Program-made: the position numbers and the translations under genes
DNA from: an uncultured Vicinamibacterales bacterium
GTDB lineage: Bacteria > Acidobacteriota > Vicinamibacteria > Vicinamibacterales > UBA8438
Direction: 5' to 3'
DNA length: 64,000 bases
Assembly: GCA_958295905.1 (NCBI GenBank)
Contig: OY282382.1
Coordinates: 1,450,001-1,514,000 of the forward strand
In this document: piece after piece, positions 17,940 to 27,380 of the stretch
Numbering within the stretch: the first letter of the stretch is position 1
How the letters are laid out: every line of letters begins with the position of its first letter
Notes under the pieces: generated by a model
Database searches by the model: none
What the model saw: only the letters and a program-made list of their open reading frames with translations
Told to the model about the DNA's origin: nothing

Positions 17940-19130
17940 CTACCGCCATGCCGCCGGCAGGTCGTCGTCGCCGACCTCGAAGATGGGCTCCGGGGCGCGC
18001 AACTGCTTGACCAGCGCGCAGACGGCGCCGGCCACGTGGTCGACCTCGGCCTCGGTGTTGAAACGGCCGAGCCCGAAACGGATCGACGCCAGGGCCAGCG
18101 CGTCGTCGAGGCCCAGCGCCCGCAGCACGTGCGAGGACTCGCGGCGGCTCGACGTGCAGGCCGCCCCCGAGGAGACCGCCGCGTCGCTCAGCCCCGCCAG
18201 CAACTGCTCGCCGTTCACCCCCGCGATGCTGACGTTGAGGTTGTGGGGCGCCCGCGCGGTCATGGACCCGTTCACCGAGACGCCGGGGAGCGACCGGTGC
18301 AGCTTCTCCCACAACCGGTCCCGCAACCGGCGCAACCGAACCGCTTCCCCGGCCCGCTCCTCCCGGCAAATGTCCGCGGCGCGGCCGAACCCCACGATCG
18401 CGGGCACGTTCAGGGTCCCGGACCGGAGGCCGGCTTCGTGCCCGCCGCCGTCCATCAGCGCCGCGACCGCCACCCCCCGGCGCACGAACAGGGCGCCCAC
18501 CCCCTTCGGGCCGTAGAGCTTGTGGGCGGTCAACGACAGGAGGTCGATGCCTGCGGCCGCGACGTCGACGGGCACGAAGCCGGCCGCCTGCGCCGCGTCG
18601 GTGTGCAGGGGCACCCGGCGCGCGTGGGCCACGCCGGCCAGCTCGCGGATCGGCTGCACCACCCCGATCTCGTTGTTCACCAGCATGATCGAGACGAGCA
18701 CCGTCTCGGGGCCGAGGGCCGCCTCGAGCGACGCCGGGGTCACCAGGCCGTCCGCCCGCACCGGGAGGTGCGAGATCCGCAGTCCCTGCTGCGCGAGCCG
18801 TGCGCAGGGGTCGAGGACCGCCCGGTGCTCGGTCTCCACGGTGACGATGTGATTCCCGCGGTCGCGCGACGCCTCGGCCACCCCCTTGAGGGCCAGGTTG
18901 TTCGACTCGGTGGCGCCGCTCGTGAAGCAAACCTCGCGCGCCGCCGCCCCGATCAGCTTGGCCACCGACGCCCGTGCCGCGGACACCGCATCGCGGGCCC
19001 GCCAGCCGAACCGGTGCTGCCGGCTGGCCGCGTTGCCGTAGTGGTCGCTGAAGAACGGCAGCATCGCCTCGACGACCCGCGGGTCCACCCGGGTCGTCGC
19101 GTGGCCGTCCATGTAGATCGGCAGATCCAT
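17940..19130 (-). CDS. iscS: Cysteine desulfurase
   Basis: 396 residues from ATG 19130; a GTG at 19163 would add 11 residues. It is a PLP enzyme that takes sulfur from cysteine for Fe-S cluster assembly. Landmarks: 'IYMDGHATTRVDP', 'FTSGATESNNLALKG', 'TETEHRAV', PLP-lysine in 'LTAHKLYGPKGVG' and the catalytic cysteine in 'SSGAACTSSRRE'. The loop length fits the IscS/NifS group I rather than SufS. It lies downstream of iscR (gap about 130 bases). Confidence 0.92.
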   Translation of the reverse strand: MDLPIYMDGHATTRVDPRVVEAMLPFFSDHYGNAASRQHRFGWRARDAVSAARASVAKLIGAAAREVCFTSGATESNNLALKGVAEASRDRGNHIVTVETEHRAVLDPCARLAQQGLRISHLPVRADGLVTPASLEAALGPETVLVSIMLVNNEIGVVQPIRELAGVAHARRVPLHTDAAQAAGFVPVDVAAAGIDLLSLTAHKLYGPKGVGALFVRRGVAVAALMDGGGHEAGLRSGTLNVPAIVGFGRAADICREERAGEAVRLRRLRDRLWEKLHRSLPGVSVNGSMTARAPHNLNVSIAGVNGEQLLAGLSDAAVSSGAACTSSRRESSHVLRALGLDDALALASIRFGLGRFNTEAEVDHVAGAVCALVKQLRAPEPIFEVGDDDLPAAWR

Positions 19131-19259
19131 CTTTGGCGCCGCCGGTATAGGCGCCCTCCTCACGCCCGGTCGGGCGCGGGCGCTCTTTGCCCGCGGGCGC
19201 TCTTCCGCCCGCCGGTGCCTCCGCCGTTCTCGGCGCGGCGCGGGGTTCGCCGCGGGCGG

Positions 19260-19760
19260 CTACGGCGCAGATTCCTGTCGAGCCGGCGCCGCGACCCCAT
19301 CCGGGGTCGTCTCGCGGGCCGGTCGCCTCGACACCGAGATCGGGACGAGCGGCGGCTCGTCGGCGGCCAGCGCCTGCAGGCTGTAGGAGTTCAGCGCATG
19401 GACGATCTGATCCTTGATCCGCCACAACGGATCGCGGATGTTGCACGTGGCGTATTGCTCGCAGTCGTCGTCGCCGGTGGTGCAGGCGGTGACCATCACC
19501 GGACCGTCGATCGCCTCGATGACGTCGGCCACCGAGATCAGGCGCGGCGGCCGGGACAGATGGTACCCGCCGCGCGTCCCGTGGTGGGAAGCCAGCAGTT
19601 CGTGCCGCACCAGGCGTTGCAGCACCTTCGCCATCAACTCGATCGGGATGCCGTACCGCCCGGCGATCTCTCTCGCGCTCGCGGCCTCCGCCTCGGAACG
19701 CGAAGCGAGGTCCTTGAGCGCCATCAGGGCGTATTCGGCTTTTTTGGAGAGTCGCAACAT
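19260..19760 (-). CDS. iscR: Rrf2-family Fe-S regulator, IscR-like
   Basis: 166 residues from ATG 19760 (MLRLSKKAEYALMALKDLA). The N-terminal winged helix has 'REIAGRYGIPIELMAKVLQR' and 'GTRGGYHLSRPP'. Three cysteines (Cys93, Cys100, Cys106) form C-x6-C-x5-C, close to the C-x5-C-x5-C [2Fe-2S] site of IscR. It probably senses cluster supply and represses the iscS genes that follow on the same strand. The C-terminal 35 residues are a low-complexity Pro/Ala/Arg tail. Confidence 0.9.
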   Translation of the reverse strand: MLRLSKKAEYALMALKDLASRSEAEAASAREIAGRYGIPIELMAKVLQRLVRHELLASHHGTRGGYHLSRPPRLISVADVIEAIDGPVMVTACTTGDDDCEQYATCNIRDPLWRIKDQIVHALNSYSLQALAADEPPLVPISVSRRPARETTPDGVAAPARQESAP

Positions 19761-19841
19761 CGCCGTCCCCCGGGCCGTCCGGCCCTTCGGCATCCACCCG
19801 CGGCGCGCGGCGGAACCCGGCCCCCGGCGCCGACAGCCCGC

Positions 19842-19847
19842 ATTGTA
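19842..19847 (-). promoter_or_regulatory. Possible -10 box upstream of iscR
   Basis: TACAAT read on the minus strand, 82 bases before the iscR start. No good -35 is found at 17 bp. MITE copy 2 begins only 42 bp further upstream, so any upstream activator site has been replaced by the element. Confidence 0.35.
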
Positions 19848-19888
19848 CCGGACCGTCCGTCCTCGGGCCACCCTGCCCGGTTCCCGGG

Positions 19889-20065
19889 CAGGACCATCCC
19901 ACGCTCCGCCACCGCCGTGCGCAGGCAGAATTGCGGCGGGTCCTGGCTGGGGCTCCGGACGTGCGGAATTGTGGGTCTCACGCGGCCCCGGCCGGTCGGC
20001 AAGACGGTGGCGCCCCCTCGAATCGGGGGCGGGCCGTCACGCGCAGTCAGCGTGGGATGCCCCTA
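19889..20065 (+). mobile_element. MITE copy 2 (177 bp)
   Basis: It starts CAGGACCATCCCACGCT and ends agcgtgggatgccccta. The 9-bp repeat gttcccggg lies on both sides (19880-19888 and 20066-20074). It has the same interior as copy 1 with scattered changes. It lies between the divergent iscR and DinB genes, immediately followed by copy 3. Confidence 0.85.
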
Positions 20066-20074
20066 GTTCCCGGG

Positions 20075-20248
20075 CAGGACCATCCCACGCTCCGCCATCG
20101 CCGTGCGCAGGCGGAATCGTGGCCGGTCTTGGGGCTCCGGACGTGCGGAATTGTGGGTCTCACGCGGCCCCGGCCGGCCGGCAAGACGGTGGCGCCCCCT
20201 CGAATCGGGGGCGAAGCCGTCACGCGCAGCCAGCGTGGGATGCCCCTG
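20075..20248 (+). mobile_element. MITE copy 3 (174 bp), tandem with copy 2
   Basis: It begins CAGGACCATCCCACGCT one 9-bp spacer after copy 2 and ends agcgtgggatgcccctg. gttcccggg precedes it and recurs one base beyond its end (20250-20258). Copies 2 and 3 differ at many positions, so the array is not a very recent duplication. Confidence 0.85.
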
Positions 20249-20267
20249 GGTTCCCGGGGGGTCCCGG

Positions 20268-20296
20268 GTGACCCGCGGGACACGGGTAGGTATACT
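20268..20296 (+). promoter_or_regulatory. Likely promoter of the DinB gene
   Basis: GTGACC (20268-20273), 17-bp spacer, TATACT (20291-20296). It is just downstream of MITE copy 3 and about 100 bases before the GTG start at 20399. The -10 is good, the -35 fair (TGAC core). Confidence 0.45.
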
Positions 20297-20398
20297 CGGG
20301 CATTACAGGCGCACATTGGAGTCCACAACGACTGCTCAACCCGGTGTTGCACGTACGGCAACCCTTCGTCCTTGCTTCCGTCACCAGGAGAAAATACG

Positions 20399-20878
20399 GT
20401 GAGTTCCATCGACAAGAACATCCTGCTCGGCGAGTTGAACAGCGCCTACGCGTACTTCGAGCGCAGCACCGCCGGCCTCACCGAGGAAGATTCCGGATTC
20501 GTTCCCGCCGAAGGCACCTTTACGGCTGCCGGTCAGGTGGCGCACGCCGCGCAGACGATAGACTGGTTCATGCAGGGCGCGTTCGACCCGAACGGGTTCG
20601 ACATGGACTTCGAAGCGCTGGACCGCCGGGTCCGGACGGTGCGGACGCTCTCCGAGGCGCGCGCCTGGCTGCGGCGCGCGGTCGAGAACGCGCGCGCGTT
20701 GCTGGCGAAACGCAGCGCGGACGAGTGGGCGGCGCCGCTCCCCGACGGACCGATCATGGGCGGGTTGCCGCGGGCTTCGGTGTTCAACGGCATCGCCGAC
20801 CACACCGCGCACCATCGGGGCGCCCTGACCATCTACGCGCGACTGCTCGGCAAGACGCCTCCGAATCCGTACCTGTGA
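20399..20878 (+). CDS. DinB-family protein
   Basis: 159 residues from GTG 20399, with AGGAG eight bases upstream. It forms a four-helix bundle of the DinB/YfiT type. The metal-site histidines appear in 'QVAHAAQTIDWF' and 'IADHTAHHRGALTIYARLLG'. Members are often thiol-dependent transferases or of unknown role. Its last 84 bases and downstream sequence are duplicated in tandem (20795-21130), leaving an untranslated partial copy of the gene end. Confidence 0.85.
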   Translation: MSSIDKNILLGELNSAYAYFERSTAGLTEEDSGFVPAEGTFTAAGQVAHAAQTIDWFMQGAFDPNGFDMDFEALDRRVRTVRTLSEARAWLRRAVENARALLAKRSADEWAAPLPDGPIMGGLPRASVFNGIADHTAHHRGALTIYARLLGKTPPNPYL

Positions 20879-21130
20879 CGCGGCACCGCGGGCGGCGACC
20901 CGCCACGGGAGGCAGCCGTACGGGGAAGCCCTCCGGTCGCCGGAACCCGGAAGATCGAGCCGTCGCCGTGCCGACCACACCGCGCACCATCGGGCGCCCT
21001 GACCATCTACGCGCGACTGCTCGGCAAGACGCCTCCGAATCCGTACCTGTTGACGCGGCGCCGCGGGCGGCGACCCGCCACGGGAGGCAGCCGTACGGGA
21101 AGCCCTCCGGTCGCCGGAACCCGGAAGATC
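20795..21130 (+). repeat. Tandem duplication of the DinB gene 3' end
   Basis: Copy A (20795-20956) runs from gccgaccacaccgcgcacc through the gene stop to ggaacccggaagatc. Copy B (20970-21130) repeats it with a few single-base changes, including small indels. Only copy A belongs to the intact gene. Confidence 0.85.
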
Positions 21131-21333
21131 AACTTCGGCGCCGAGCCGCCGCCGCCGGTGCGGTGGAGAAGGTCGGCACCGTAGCAGCCTCGCGCCAAGC
21201 CGGCGGGTGGAGAGTGGTTGGCCGGACACCGCGGGTCGGGAGGGGGACATCCAAGAGGACATTCGCGCGGACATTTTCGGTGTTAAAATATGCCGAACCG
21301 CGTCGATCATGCCGCGGCGGGAGGTCCATCCCG

Positions 21334-22605
21334 GTGAACGCCCGCGCCTATCAGCGTAGTCATCCCTGGATCAGCTTCAAGATCGATTTCCACGCGGCGG
21401 TGCCCGGCTTCTGGACGCAGCTAGGCCAGGCGGTGGCGCGTTGCGGGCAGATCGGCGGAGCGGCCCTGCCGCCGGGCGCGGCCGGGGACATGCACACCCT
21501 CTACTTGATCAAGGGCGTGCAGGCCACCACCGCCATCGAAGGCAACACGCTCAGTACGGAACAGATCCGCGAGCGGGTCGTCGAAGGACGCCTCGAACTG
21601 CCCTCGTCGCAGGGTCCGCGAGTTGCAAGAACTTTCCAGCAAGGACGCCTCGAACTGCCCCCGTCGCAGGAGTATCTGGGACAGGAGGTGGACAACGTCA
21701 TCCGGGCCTGCGACGCGATCGCGCATAAGGCCCTTCACGGGCACCAGCTCCGACTCGACGAGAAGTGGATAGCGGAGTGCAACCGGCAGGTGCTAGCCGG
21801 TCTCGAGGCGCACATGGACGAGGGCGTCGTCGCCGGGGAGATTCCGGCGCACGCCGTGGGCGTCGGCCGCTACCGGGGCGCGCCGCGGGAAGACTGCGCG
21901 TGGCTGCTCCAACATCTCTGCGAGTGGCTGGAGGGGGAACCCGACCTGCCGTTGTTCGCCGACCGGGGCGCCGATCGGATCGCGACCGCGATGCTTCATG
22001 CGATCCTCGCCCATCTGTACATCGCCTGGATACACCCTTTCGGCGACGGCAACGGCCGTACTGCGCGGCTCGTCGAGTTCATGTTGCTCGCCCGCGCCGG
22101 CGTGCCGCTCCCGGCCGCGCAGCTCCCGAGCAATCACTACAACCGCACGCGCACCGAGTACTATCGGCAGCTCGACCGATCGAGCCGCGCGAACGAGGGA
22201 CGGGGCGATCCCATCGGGTTCGTCCGCTACGCCCTGCAGGGACTCGTCGACGGCCTGGAGGAACAGTGCCGCCACATCGACGCGATCCAGTTGTCCATCG
22301 CGTGGAAGCACTTCGTGTTCGACCGGTTTCGACGAGAGCGGCGGTCACCAGCCCTCAACCGGCGCCGCGAAATCGCGCTTGCGCTGACGGATCACAAGCA
22401 GCCGGTTCCTCGCGCGGAGCTCCGGCGCCTTGGCCCCGCCGTGGCCGAGCTCTACGCCGGCAAGACGGACAAGACTCTGACGCGCGACATCAATTGGCTT
22501 CTGCACGAAAACCTGATCGATCGCCGCGGCGGCGGGTACCGGGCGCGGGTCGACCGCATGCGCAGCTTCCTGCCGCCGAGCGCCGACGGCACCGGTTCGC
22601 GATAG
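21334..22605 (+). CDS. Fic-domain protein (class II, AMP-transferase type)
   Basis: 423 residues from GTG 21334, with GGGAGG upstream. The N-terminal helix holds the inhibitory motif TTAIEGN (residues 65-71, [S/T]xxxE[G/N] type), placing it in class II. The Fic active-site motif HPFGDGNGRTAR is intact (residues 234-245), with the catalytic His first. A winged-helix-like C-terminus (about 350-410) follows, as in many DNA-binding Fic proteins. Such enzymes move AMP from ATP onto target hydroxyls. A 57-bp in-frame duplication inserts 19 residues, so GRLELP[SP]SQ appears twice (residues 85-93 and 104-112). No antitoxin gene is adjacent. Confidence 0.9.
   Translation: MNARAYQRSHPWISFKIDFHAAVPGFWTQLGQAVARCGQIGGAALPPGAAGDMHTLYLIKGVQATTAIEGNTLSTEQIRERVVEGRLELPSSQGPRVARTFQQGRLELPPSQEYLGQEVDNVIRACDAIAHKALHGHQLRLDEKWIAECNRQVLAGLEAHMDEGVVAGEIPAHAVGVGRYRGAPREDCAWLLQHLCEWLEGEPDLPLFADRGADRIATAMLHAILAHLYIAWIHPFGDGNGRTARLVEFMLLARAGVPLPAAQLPSNHYNRTRTEYYRQLDRSSRANEGRGDPIGFVRYALQGLVDGLEEQCRHIDAIQLSIAWKHFVFDRFRRERRSPALNRRREIALALTDHKQPVPRAELRRLGPAVAELYAGKTDKTLTRDINWLLHENLIDRRGGGYRARVDRMRSFLPPSADGTGSR
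21584..21670 (+). repeat. Short direct repeat inside the Fic gene
   Basis: Thirty-base copies starting aaggacgcctcgaactgccc lie at 21584-21613 and 21641-21670, with one mismatch. The 57-bp period keeps the frame open. Confidence 0.8.
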
Positions 22606-23070
22606 CGACGCGGCCGGCGGCGGGTCACCCGTTCGCGACCGGCCGCGCCGTGCTCACCGCGCGACGGTTCCACCGCGGGCCGCTACGGCATCGTCGGCAG
22701 CGGTGCCCGCCCCGCCGGCAGGTGTGCTGGTCGAACGCGATCAGCAGCGCGGCGTCGGAGATGTGCTGCGCCATCAGGTCCACGAGGTCCACTTCGACCC
22801 GGCGTGGTCGACGCCGAGCAGGCGCAGATTGCCGGCAGGCCCCCCAGAGGACGGCCGGCGTCTCCCGCCCGGGCGGCCGGACGGGCCCAACACGCTCCGA
22901 CACGCCCGACACGCTCGCCTTCGGTGTAGGATGAAGGGGCCATGCCATGGACCGGCGGACCGGTATCTTGTCGGATTGGCGCGCCACCGTCGCCGCTCTC
23001 GCCGCCACCGTCGCCGCGGCGTTGATCAGTTTCGCCGCTTGAGATCCGCAAGATTCCTCGCCGACATTGG
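22606..23070. other. Intergenic region; one possible 31-codon ORF
   Basis: A GC-rich inverted repeat (cgcggccgg and ccggccgcg, about 22612-22648) follows the Fic gene. No protein family is recognised in any frame. ATG 22947 opens a 31-codon frame to 23042 (DRRTGILSDWRATVAALAAT, then VAAALISFAA) with GAAGGGG upstream; it would be a small hydrophobic peptide, but it could be chance. Confidence 0.3.
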
Positions 23071-25077
23071 ATGTCTCAGAACCCCAGGGGGCGACGCACT
23101 CGGCTGACGCGCGCTCCGTCGCGGGATGCTCGATCGTCAAGAGAGACCGCGCCCGGGGGCGCCTCGCCGGCGCGCCCGTTGCCGTACCCCGGTTTCGTCC
23201 TGCTGTGGATCGTCAGAACCGGCATCAGCCTCGTCCTGATGACCCCCCTCATTGTCAGCCCGGACATCCTCTTTCCGTTCGTCGTCGGCAAGGCCCTGTT
23301 CGCCCGCGCGATCATCGAGATCACCTTCGCCTTCTGGGCCGCGCTCGTTCTCTTCTACTGCAGGCACCGTCCGGCACGGTCGTTGGTCATGGCCGTGTTC
23401 GCCGTCTGGCTGCTCGTTTCCTCGATCGCCGCCGTGTTCGGAGTCAGCCCCACGAGAAGCATGTGGTCCACCTACGAGCGCATGCAGGGCGTGTTCGACC
23501 TTGCCCACTGGTTCGCGTTCGCGCTCATGGCCGGTTCCGTGTTCAGGAGCGCCGCCGAACGGCGGCTGCTCTTGGGCGTCAACCTCGTGGTCGGTACTGC
23601 CGTCTGCGCTACGAGTCTGATTCACCACTACGGCCTGATCGACGTCGGTCTGCTGGGCGACCGGGAACGCAGAATGGCTTCCCTGCTCGGCAACCCCATG
23701 TACTTGGGCGCGTACGTGATGCTCAACGCCTTGATCGGCGTTGCGCTCTTCGCTCAGGTCCTCGGACAGCCTGCCGGCCCGGTTGTCCGCAGGATCGGAA
23801 GCGGCGCCGCCGGGGGCCTGTGTGCGCTCATGGTTCTCGTCAACCTCTGGACGATGTGGTTGTCGGGGACGAGGAGCGCCCTGGCCGGTCTGGGAGCGGC
23901 GACCCTGGTATTCGCTGCGTACGCGGTGTGGAGCGGCGGAGAGGTCGCGCGACGGATGGCGGGCGCCGTCGCCGCCCTGATCGTGTCCGCCGTCGTTCTT
24001 CTTGCGGTCGCCAGAACGACGACGCTCCTCGATCCGGTCGTCGAGTCGAGCGTCATGCTGAGCAGAATGTCGTCCATCTCCCAGGACGCCGGCGTCAGAT
24101 GGCGTGTCGATTTCGCCAAGGCGGGACTGCGGGCATCTCTGGACCGGCCGGTGCTCGGATGGGGCCCCGAGAACTTCGTCATTGCATGGGGACGCTACAA
24201 CCGCGTCGATTCCGACATCAGTGACCACGCCCACAACAGTCTGATCGAGGAACTGACGACCAAAGGCGTCTTGGGGTTGCTGTCGTATCTTGCCGTCTGG
24301 GCCGCCGGGATGTCCGTGTTGCTCCGGTCGCTCGGCGGTCTGTCAGGCCGCGATCAGTTCCCCCTGTGCCTCATCGGCGCCACGCTTGTTGCGTGCTTCG
24401 TCCAGAGCCTTTTTCAGGTCGGCACCCCGGTGTCGACGATGCAGTTCTCACTCCTCATCGCTTTCGCGGTGTCGGTCGAAGCGTCGGGGCGGACCCGCGA
24501 ATCCGCCGGGGGCGCCGACTCCCCGCGGCGGCGGGCCGACCTGCGCGCCTCCCTCGATCGTATTGCCGGCGTGCTGACGAAGCCCGTGAGAGCCGGGCTG
24601 GCCCTCATCATCGCGCTGACGATCGTGTCGCTCGTGCACTTGAACATGCGGATGTACTCCGCCGCTTCGGCCGCGGCGCAGGGCATGTCGCCGTCCCGGC
24701 TATGGTCGGAACGGTTGGATGACTGGACCCGGTCCATCCGCGGATTTCCCGGCCTCGCGAACGGTCCTCGCATGCAATTCCTCGAGAATGCCGTCTATCT
24801 CGGCGTCCTGTCGGAAGAAGATTTTCAACGCACGGCCGCGCTCGTCGCGCTGGAGGTTGGACGCGGTTCGAGGGCGGAACCGCAGAACTGGCTACTGGAG
24901 GCCCGGGCTGCGGTCGTCTACCAGATGGCCACGAATCGAGACCGAGAGTACCTGGACGTTGCCCGACGGCATGTCGACCGCGCCGCCGAGCTGGCTCCCG
25001 GAGTGCCGTCGATAATCGGCTTGGTTAATGCCCAGGAGGGCCTCGATGCGGGTGGTTGCGCGGTCTTGCAGGACTGA
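23071..25077 (+). CDS. O-antigen ligase (WaaL/Wzy-type) membrane protein
   Basis: 668 residues with about 11-12 membrane helices. The ligase/polymerase signature region is visible: 'ASLLGNPMYLGAYVML' for the first conserved region, and the periplasmic loop 'RPVLGWGPENFVIAW' with 'SDHAHNSLIEELTTKGVLG' and its catalytic-type His. The C-terminal 120 residues are soluble and helical, TPR-like. It attaches polysaccharide to lipid A core or polymerises repeat units. It converges with the sugar transferase at 25389-26723, so this is a surface-polysaccharide locus. The first 30 residues are Arg-rich, and the true start may be later. Confidence 0.85.
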   Translation: MSQNPRGRRTRLTRAPSRDARSSRETAPGGASPARPLPYPGFVLLWIVRTGISLVLMTPLIVSPDILFPFVVGKALFARAIIEITFAFWAALVLFYCRHRPARSLVMAVFAVWLLVSSIAAVFGVSPTRSMWSTYERMQGVFDLAHWFAFALMAGSVFRSAAERRLLLGVNLVVGTAVCATSLIHHYGLIDVGLLGDRERRMASLLGNPMYLGAYVMLNALIGVALFAQVLGQPAGPVVRRIGSGAAGGLCALMVLVNLWTMWLSGTRSALAGLGAATLVFAAYAVWSGGEVARRMAGAVAALIVSAVVLLAVARTTTLLDPVVESSVMLSRMSSISQDAGVRWRVDFAKAGLRASLDRPVLGWGPENFVIAWGRYNRVDSDISDHAHNSLIEELTTKGVLGLLSYLAVWAAGMSVLLRSLGGLSGRDQFPLCLIGATLVACFVQSLFQVGTPVSTMQFSLLIAFAVSVEASGRTRESAGGADSPRRRADLRASLDRIAGVLTKPVRAGLALIIALTIVSLVHLNMRMYSAASAAAQGMSPSRLWSERLDDWTRSIRGFPGLANGPRMQFLENAVYLGVLSEEDFQRTAALVALEVGRGSRAEPQNWLLEARAAVVYQMATNRDREYLDVARRHVDRAAELAPGVPSIIGLVNAQEGLDAGGCAVLQD

Positions 25078-25388
25078 ACCGGCCATGGAGGACACGTTGC
25101 GCGGCGGACGGCACCGCCAACACGCCGCAGAGAAGACCGAGAAGGCGGTCGTCGGTCAGGAAACCAGCCCGTGGCGCTCAGCCAAGCCGGCGGCGCAGGG
25201 CCGTACTCGGCCCAGAACGTGTCGTGCAGCGGTCGAAATCGCCGGAATCTGGCCGATCCGAGCCGTTTCCGCGCCCCGCCGGCCAGTTCCGGCGCACCGC
25301 GGAGTTTTGCCACGGGCTGCCGGGGCGGCGGTGTCTGCGTCGCGATCGAACGCCGAGAGGCCGACGACACGCACGGATCGGCTCCAAC
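25078..25388. other. Gap between convergent genes, nothing recognised
   Basis: This is 311 bp between the stop codons of the ligase and the sugar transferase. No coding frame with family similarity, strong hairpin or repeat is seen. Confidence 0.4.
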
Positions 25389-26723
25389 TTATCGGTTGCG
25401 CATCATGAGAACCGCCAAGGCGGTGCGCAATGCGATCAGGAAATCGAATGACAGGCTGCGGTGCTTGATGTAGTAGAGGTCGTACTCGAGCTTGGTGCCC
25501 CCGTCCTCCATCGAGCGCCCGTACGGGTAGTTGATCTGGGCCCAGCCGGTCAGACCGGGGCGCACCGCGTGCCGCTCCGCGTAGTAGGGGATGGCGTGTT
25601 CCAACGCATCGGTGAACTCCGGCCGCTCCGGGCGCGGGCCGACCAGGCTCATCTCCCCTTTCAGCACGTTCCAGAACTGCGGCAGTTCGTCGAGGTGGAA
25701 TCGCCGCAGGAATCGGCCGAATCCGCTCACCCGGGGATCGCGTTTCTCCGTCCATTGCGGCCCGTCGCGTTCGGCGTCGCTTCCCATTGTCCTGAACTTC
25801 ACGAGTTGAAACGGACGGTTCGCGCGCCCGACACGCTGCTGCCAAAAGAAGATTGGCCACCCGACGTCCAACCAGATGGCGGGAGCGAGCACGGGCAACA
25901 GCAGCAGGACCACGGCGCATCCGACGCCGCCGGCCGCGATATCGACCGTCCGCTTCGCGAGCGAGGACAGATCGCCGGCCGCGGTGCTGGGGAACGCGAG
26001 CACGGTGTCGGGTTGCAGGTGACGGATCGGGATGCGATGCAACAGTTGTTCATAGACGGTCTGCATCTCCCGGATCTCGACGTGGTGTTGCCGGACGTTC
26101 ACGACGGCGCGGAACTGCGCGGGCGTGAGCGACCTGTCGTGAGCCAGGATCAGCTCGGACACACCCTGCTCCGCGATGAATCGTTCCAGACCGTCTACAC
26201 CATCCCCGACCGGCGACTGGGGCGTGTCCTGAGCCGGGCCGCGATCGCCGGTGAAGGCCAGGACCCGACTGTGCGGCGTCTTCTCCCGCAGTACGTCCGT
26301 GATGACACGCGCGGCCGATCCGGCGCCCACGATCACGACGCTGTTCAGCGGCCATACACGAACGCCCACCTGAACGAAGACGAAACGCCACGCTATCGTC
26401 GTCAAAAACGCGATCGCCGCGAAATACACGACGACGAGCCGCGGCAGCAGATCTCTCGGCGCCAGGAAGAAGATCAGGGAATACAGCACGACGACGGCGA
26501 CCGCGGCGTGCGCCGCGAAAACCGCCGTGTCCGACAAGGACCACATGGCGGACGGCTGGTGGGTCGGCAGCAGCAGGAGGATCCAGAGAGCGATCATCAG
26601 GAACCACGCCGCGTTCTCGGGCACGTAAGCCCCGGTGAATGGAGCGCCCGCCACGACGCTCCAGAGCAGGAGCGCGCCCGCTATCCCGCACATGGCCGCC
26701 GCGGCATCTCCCAGGCGCAACAT
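25389..26723 (-). CDS. Undecaprenyl-phosphate sugar-phosphate transferase (WbaP/WcaJ type)
   Basis: 444 residues from ATG 26723; no clear ribosome site, and a GTG 20 codons upstream is possible. Four N-terminal helices (about 5-115) precede a Rossmann-like CoA-binding-type region ('[13 protein letters not shown]', about 140-270). The bacterial sugar transferase domain follows after one more helix: '[10 protein letters not shown]', '[14 protein letters not shown]', 'DELPQFWNV', '[12 protein letters not shown]' and '[13 protein letters not shown]'. It starts polysaccharide synthesis by loading the first sugar-phosphate onto undecaprenyl phosphate at the inner membrane. The partner ligase faces it. 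Confidence 0.9.
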   Translation of the reverse strand: MLRLGDAAAAMCGIAGALLLWSVVAGAPFTGAYVPENAAWFLMIALWILLLLPTHQPSAMWSLSDTAVFAAHAAVAVVVLYSLIFFLAPRDLLPRLVVVYFAAIAFLTTIAWRFVFVQVGVRVWPLNSVVIVGAGSAARVITDVLREKTPHSRVLAFTGDRGPAQDTPQSPVGDGVDGLERFIAEQGVSELILAHDRSLTPAQFRAVVNVRQHHVEIREMQTVYEQLLHRIPIRHLQPDTVLAFPSTAAGDLSSLAKRTVDIAAGGVGCAVVLLLLPVLAPAIWLDVGWPIFFWQQRVGRANRPFQLVKFRTMGSDAERDGPQWTEKRDPRVSGFGRFLRRFHLDELPQFWNVLKGEMSLVGPRPERPEFTDALEHAIPYYAERHAVRPGLTGWAQINYPYGRSMEDGGTKLEYDLYYIKHRSLSFDFLIALRTALAVLMMRNR

Positions 26724-27380
26724 GTGCGAGAGCCCGGAGCCGCCGAACCAACTACTACCAAGGAACCGCGCCCGCCAAACGCCGCGGGCGCCCGCCACCC
26801 CGCACGGCCCGCGCCCGCCGTCCGTCGCCTGCGCAGAGGGTCCACGGCTACGGACGTCAAAAACGGTTCGTGGCGCGTGGGCGATGTGCATAGCCGTTGA
26901 GAGGGGCGTCACGCTGTCGCGGCCGGCCGCTGAATCATGGTCCGCCGGTGTTTCGGATCCGGAGTGGACAGCAGGCTCCGGCCCCGAGTTTCGCCGACTC
27001 GTGCGCATCGACGCCCGCATCTGCACAAGTGACGCCATTACGGATGCCGTTCGGCGGATCATCAAACACGGCGACAATATCACACACCGACAGATTCCGT
27101 GCCAAGATCGATCCCGCTCACCGCGATGGCCGCCCCCTGGAACTGCGGCCGGCCGGCGGCTTTCATGGCGCAGACCCGGGGCTCCAAGGGCCCGGGTCTG
27201 CTGCGCCCGTCCGCCGCGTCCAGCCGGCTCTCGAAGTGCTCGACGAATGTCGCGGGCGACGAGGGCGACGCACTTCATCCGCGCCGACGATCGCTTCCAA
27301 GTGCGCGCGCTTCGTCTTCGGCTTCCCGCGGCGGTGGGACCTTCGTCAACCCTTTATTTCAGTAATTTACAGGGGGTGGG
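26724..27380. other. Long intergenic region with hairpin
   Basis: This is 657 bp between the sugar transferase start and tRNA-Ser. No protein family is recognised on either strand. It holds a perfect 10-bp-arm inverted repeat, CAGACCCGGG and CCCGGGTCTG, with a 10-base loop (27172-27201), and a possible minus-strand promoter at 27077-27105. Confidence 0.45.
27077..27105 (-). promoter_or_regulatory. Possible sigma70-type promoter
   Basis: Minus strand: TTGGCA (27105-27100), 17-bp spacer, TGATAT (27082-27077). It would give a leader of about 350 bases before the sugar transferase start at 26723. The -10 is weak. Confidence 0.35.

Noticed and set aside
19889-20248. Tandem riboswitch or small RNA pair
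   Set aside because: Terminal inverted repeats and 9-bp target duplications at copies with different flanks explain the sequence better as insertions.
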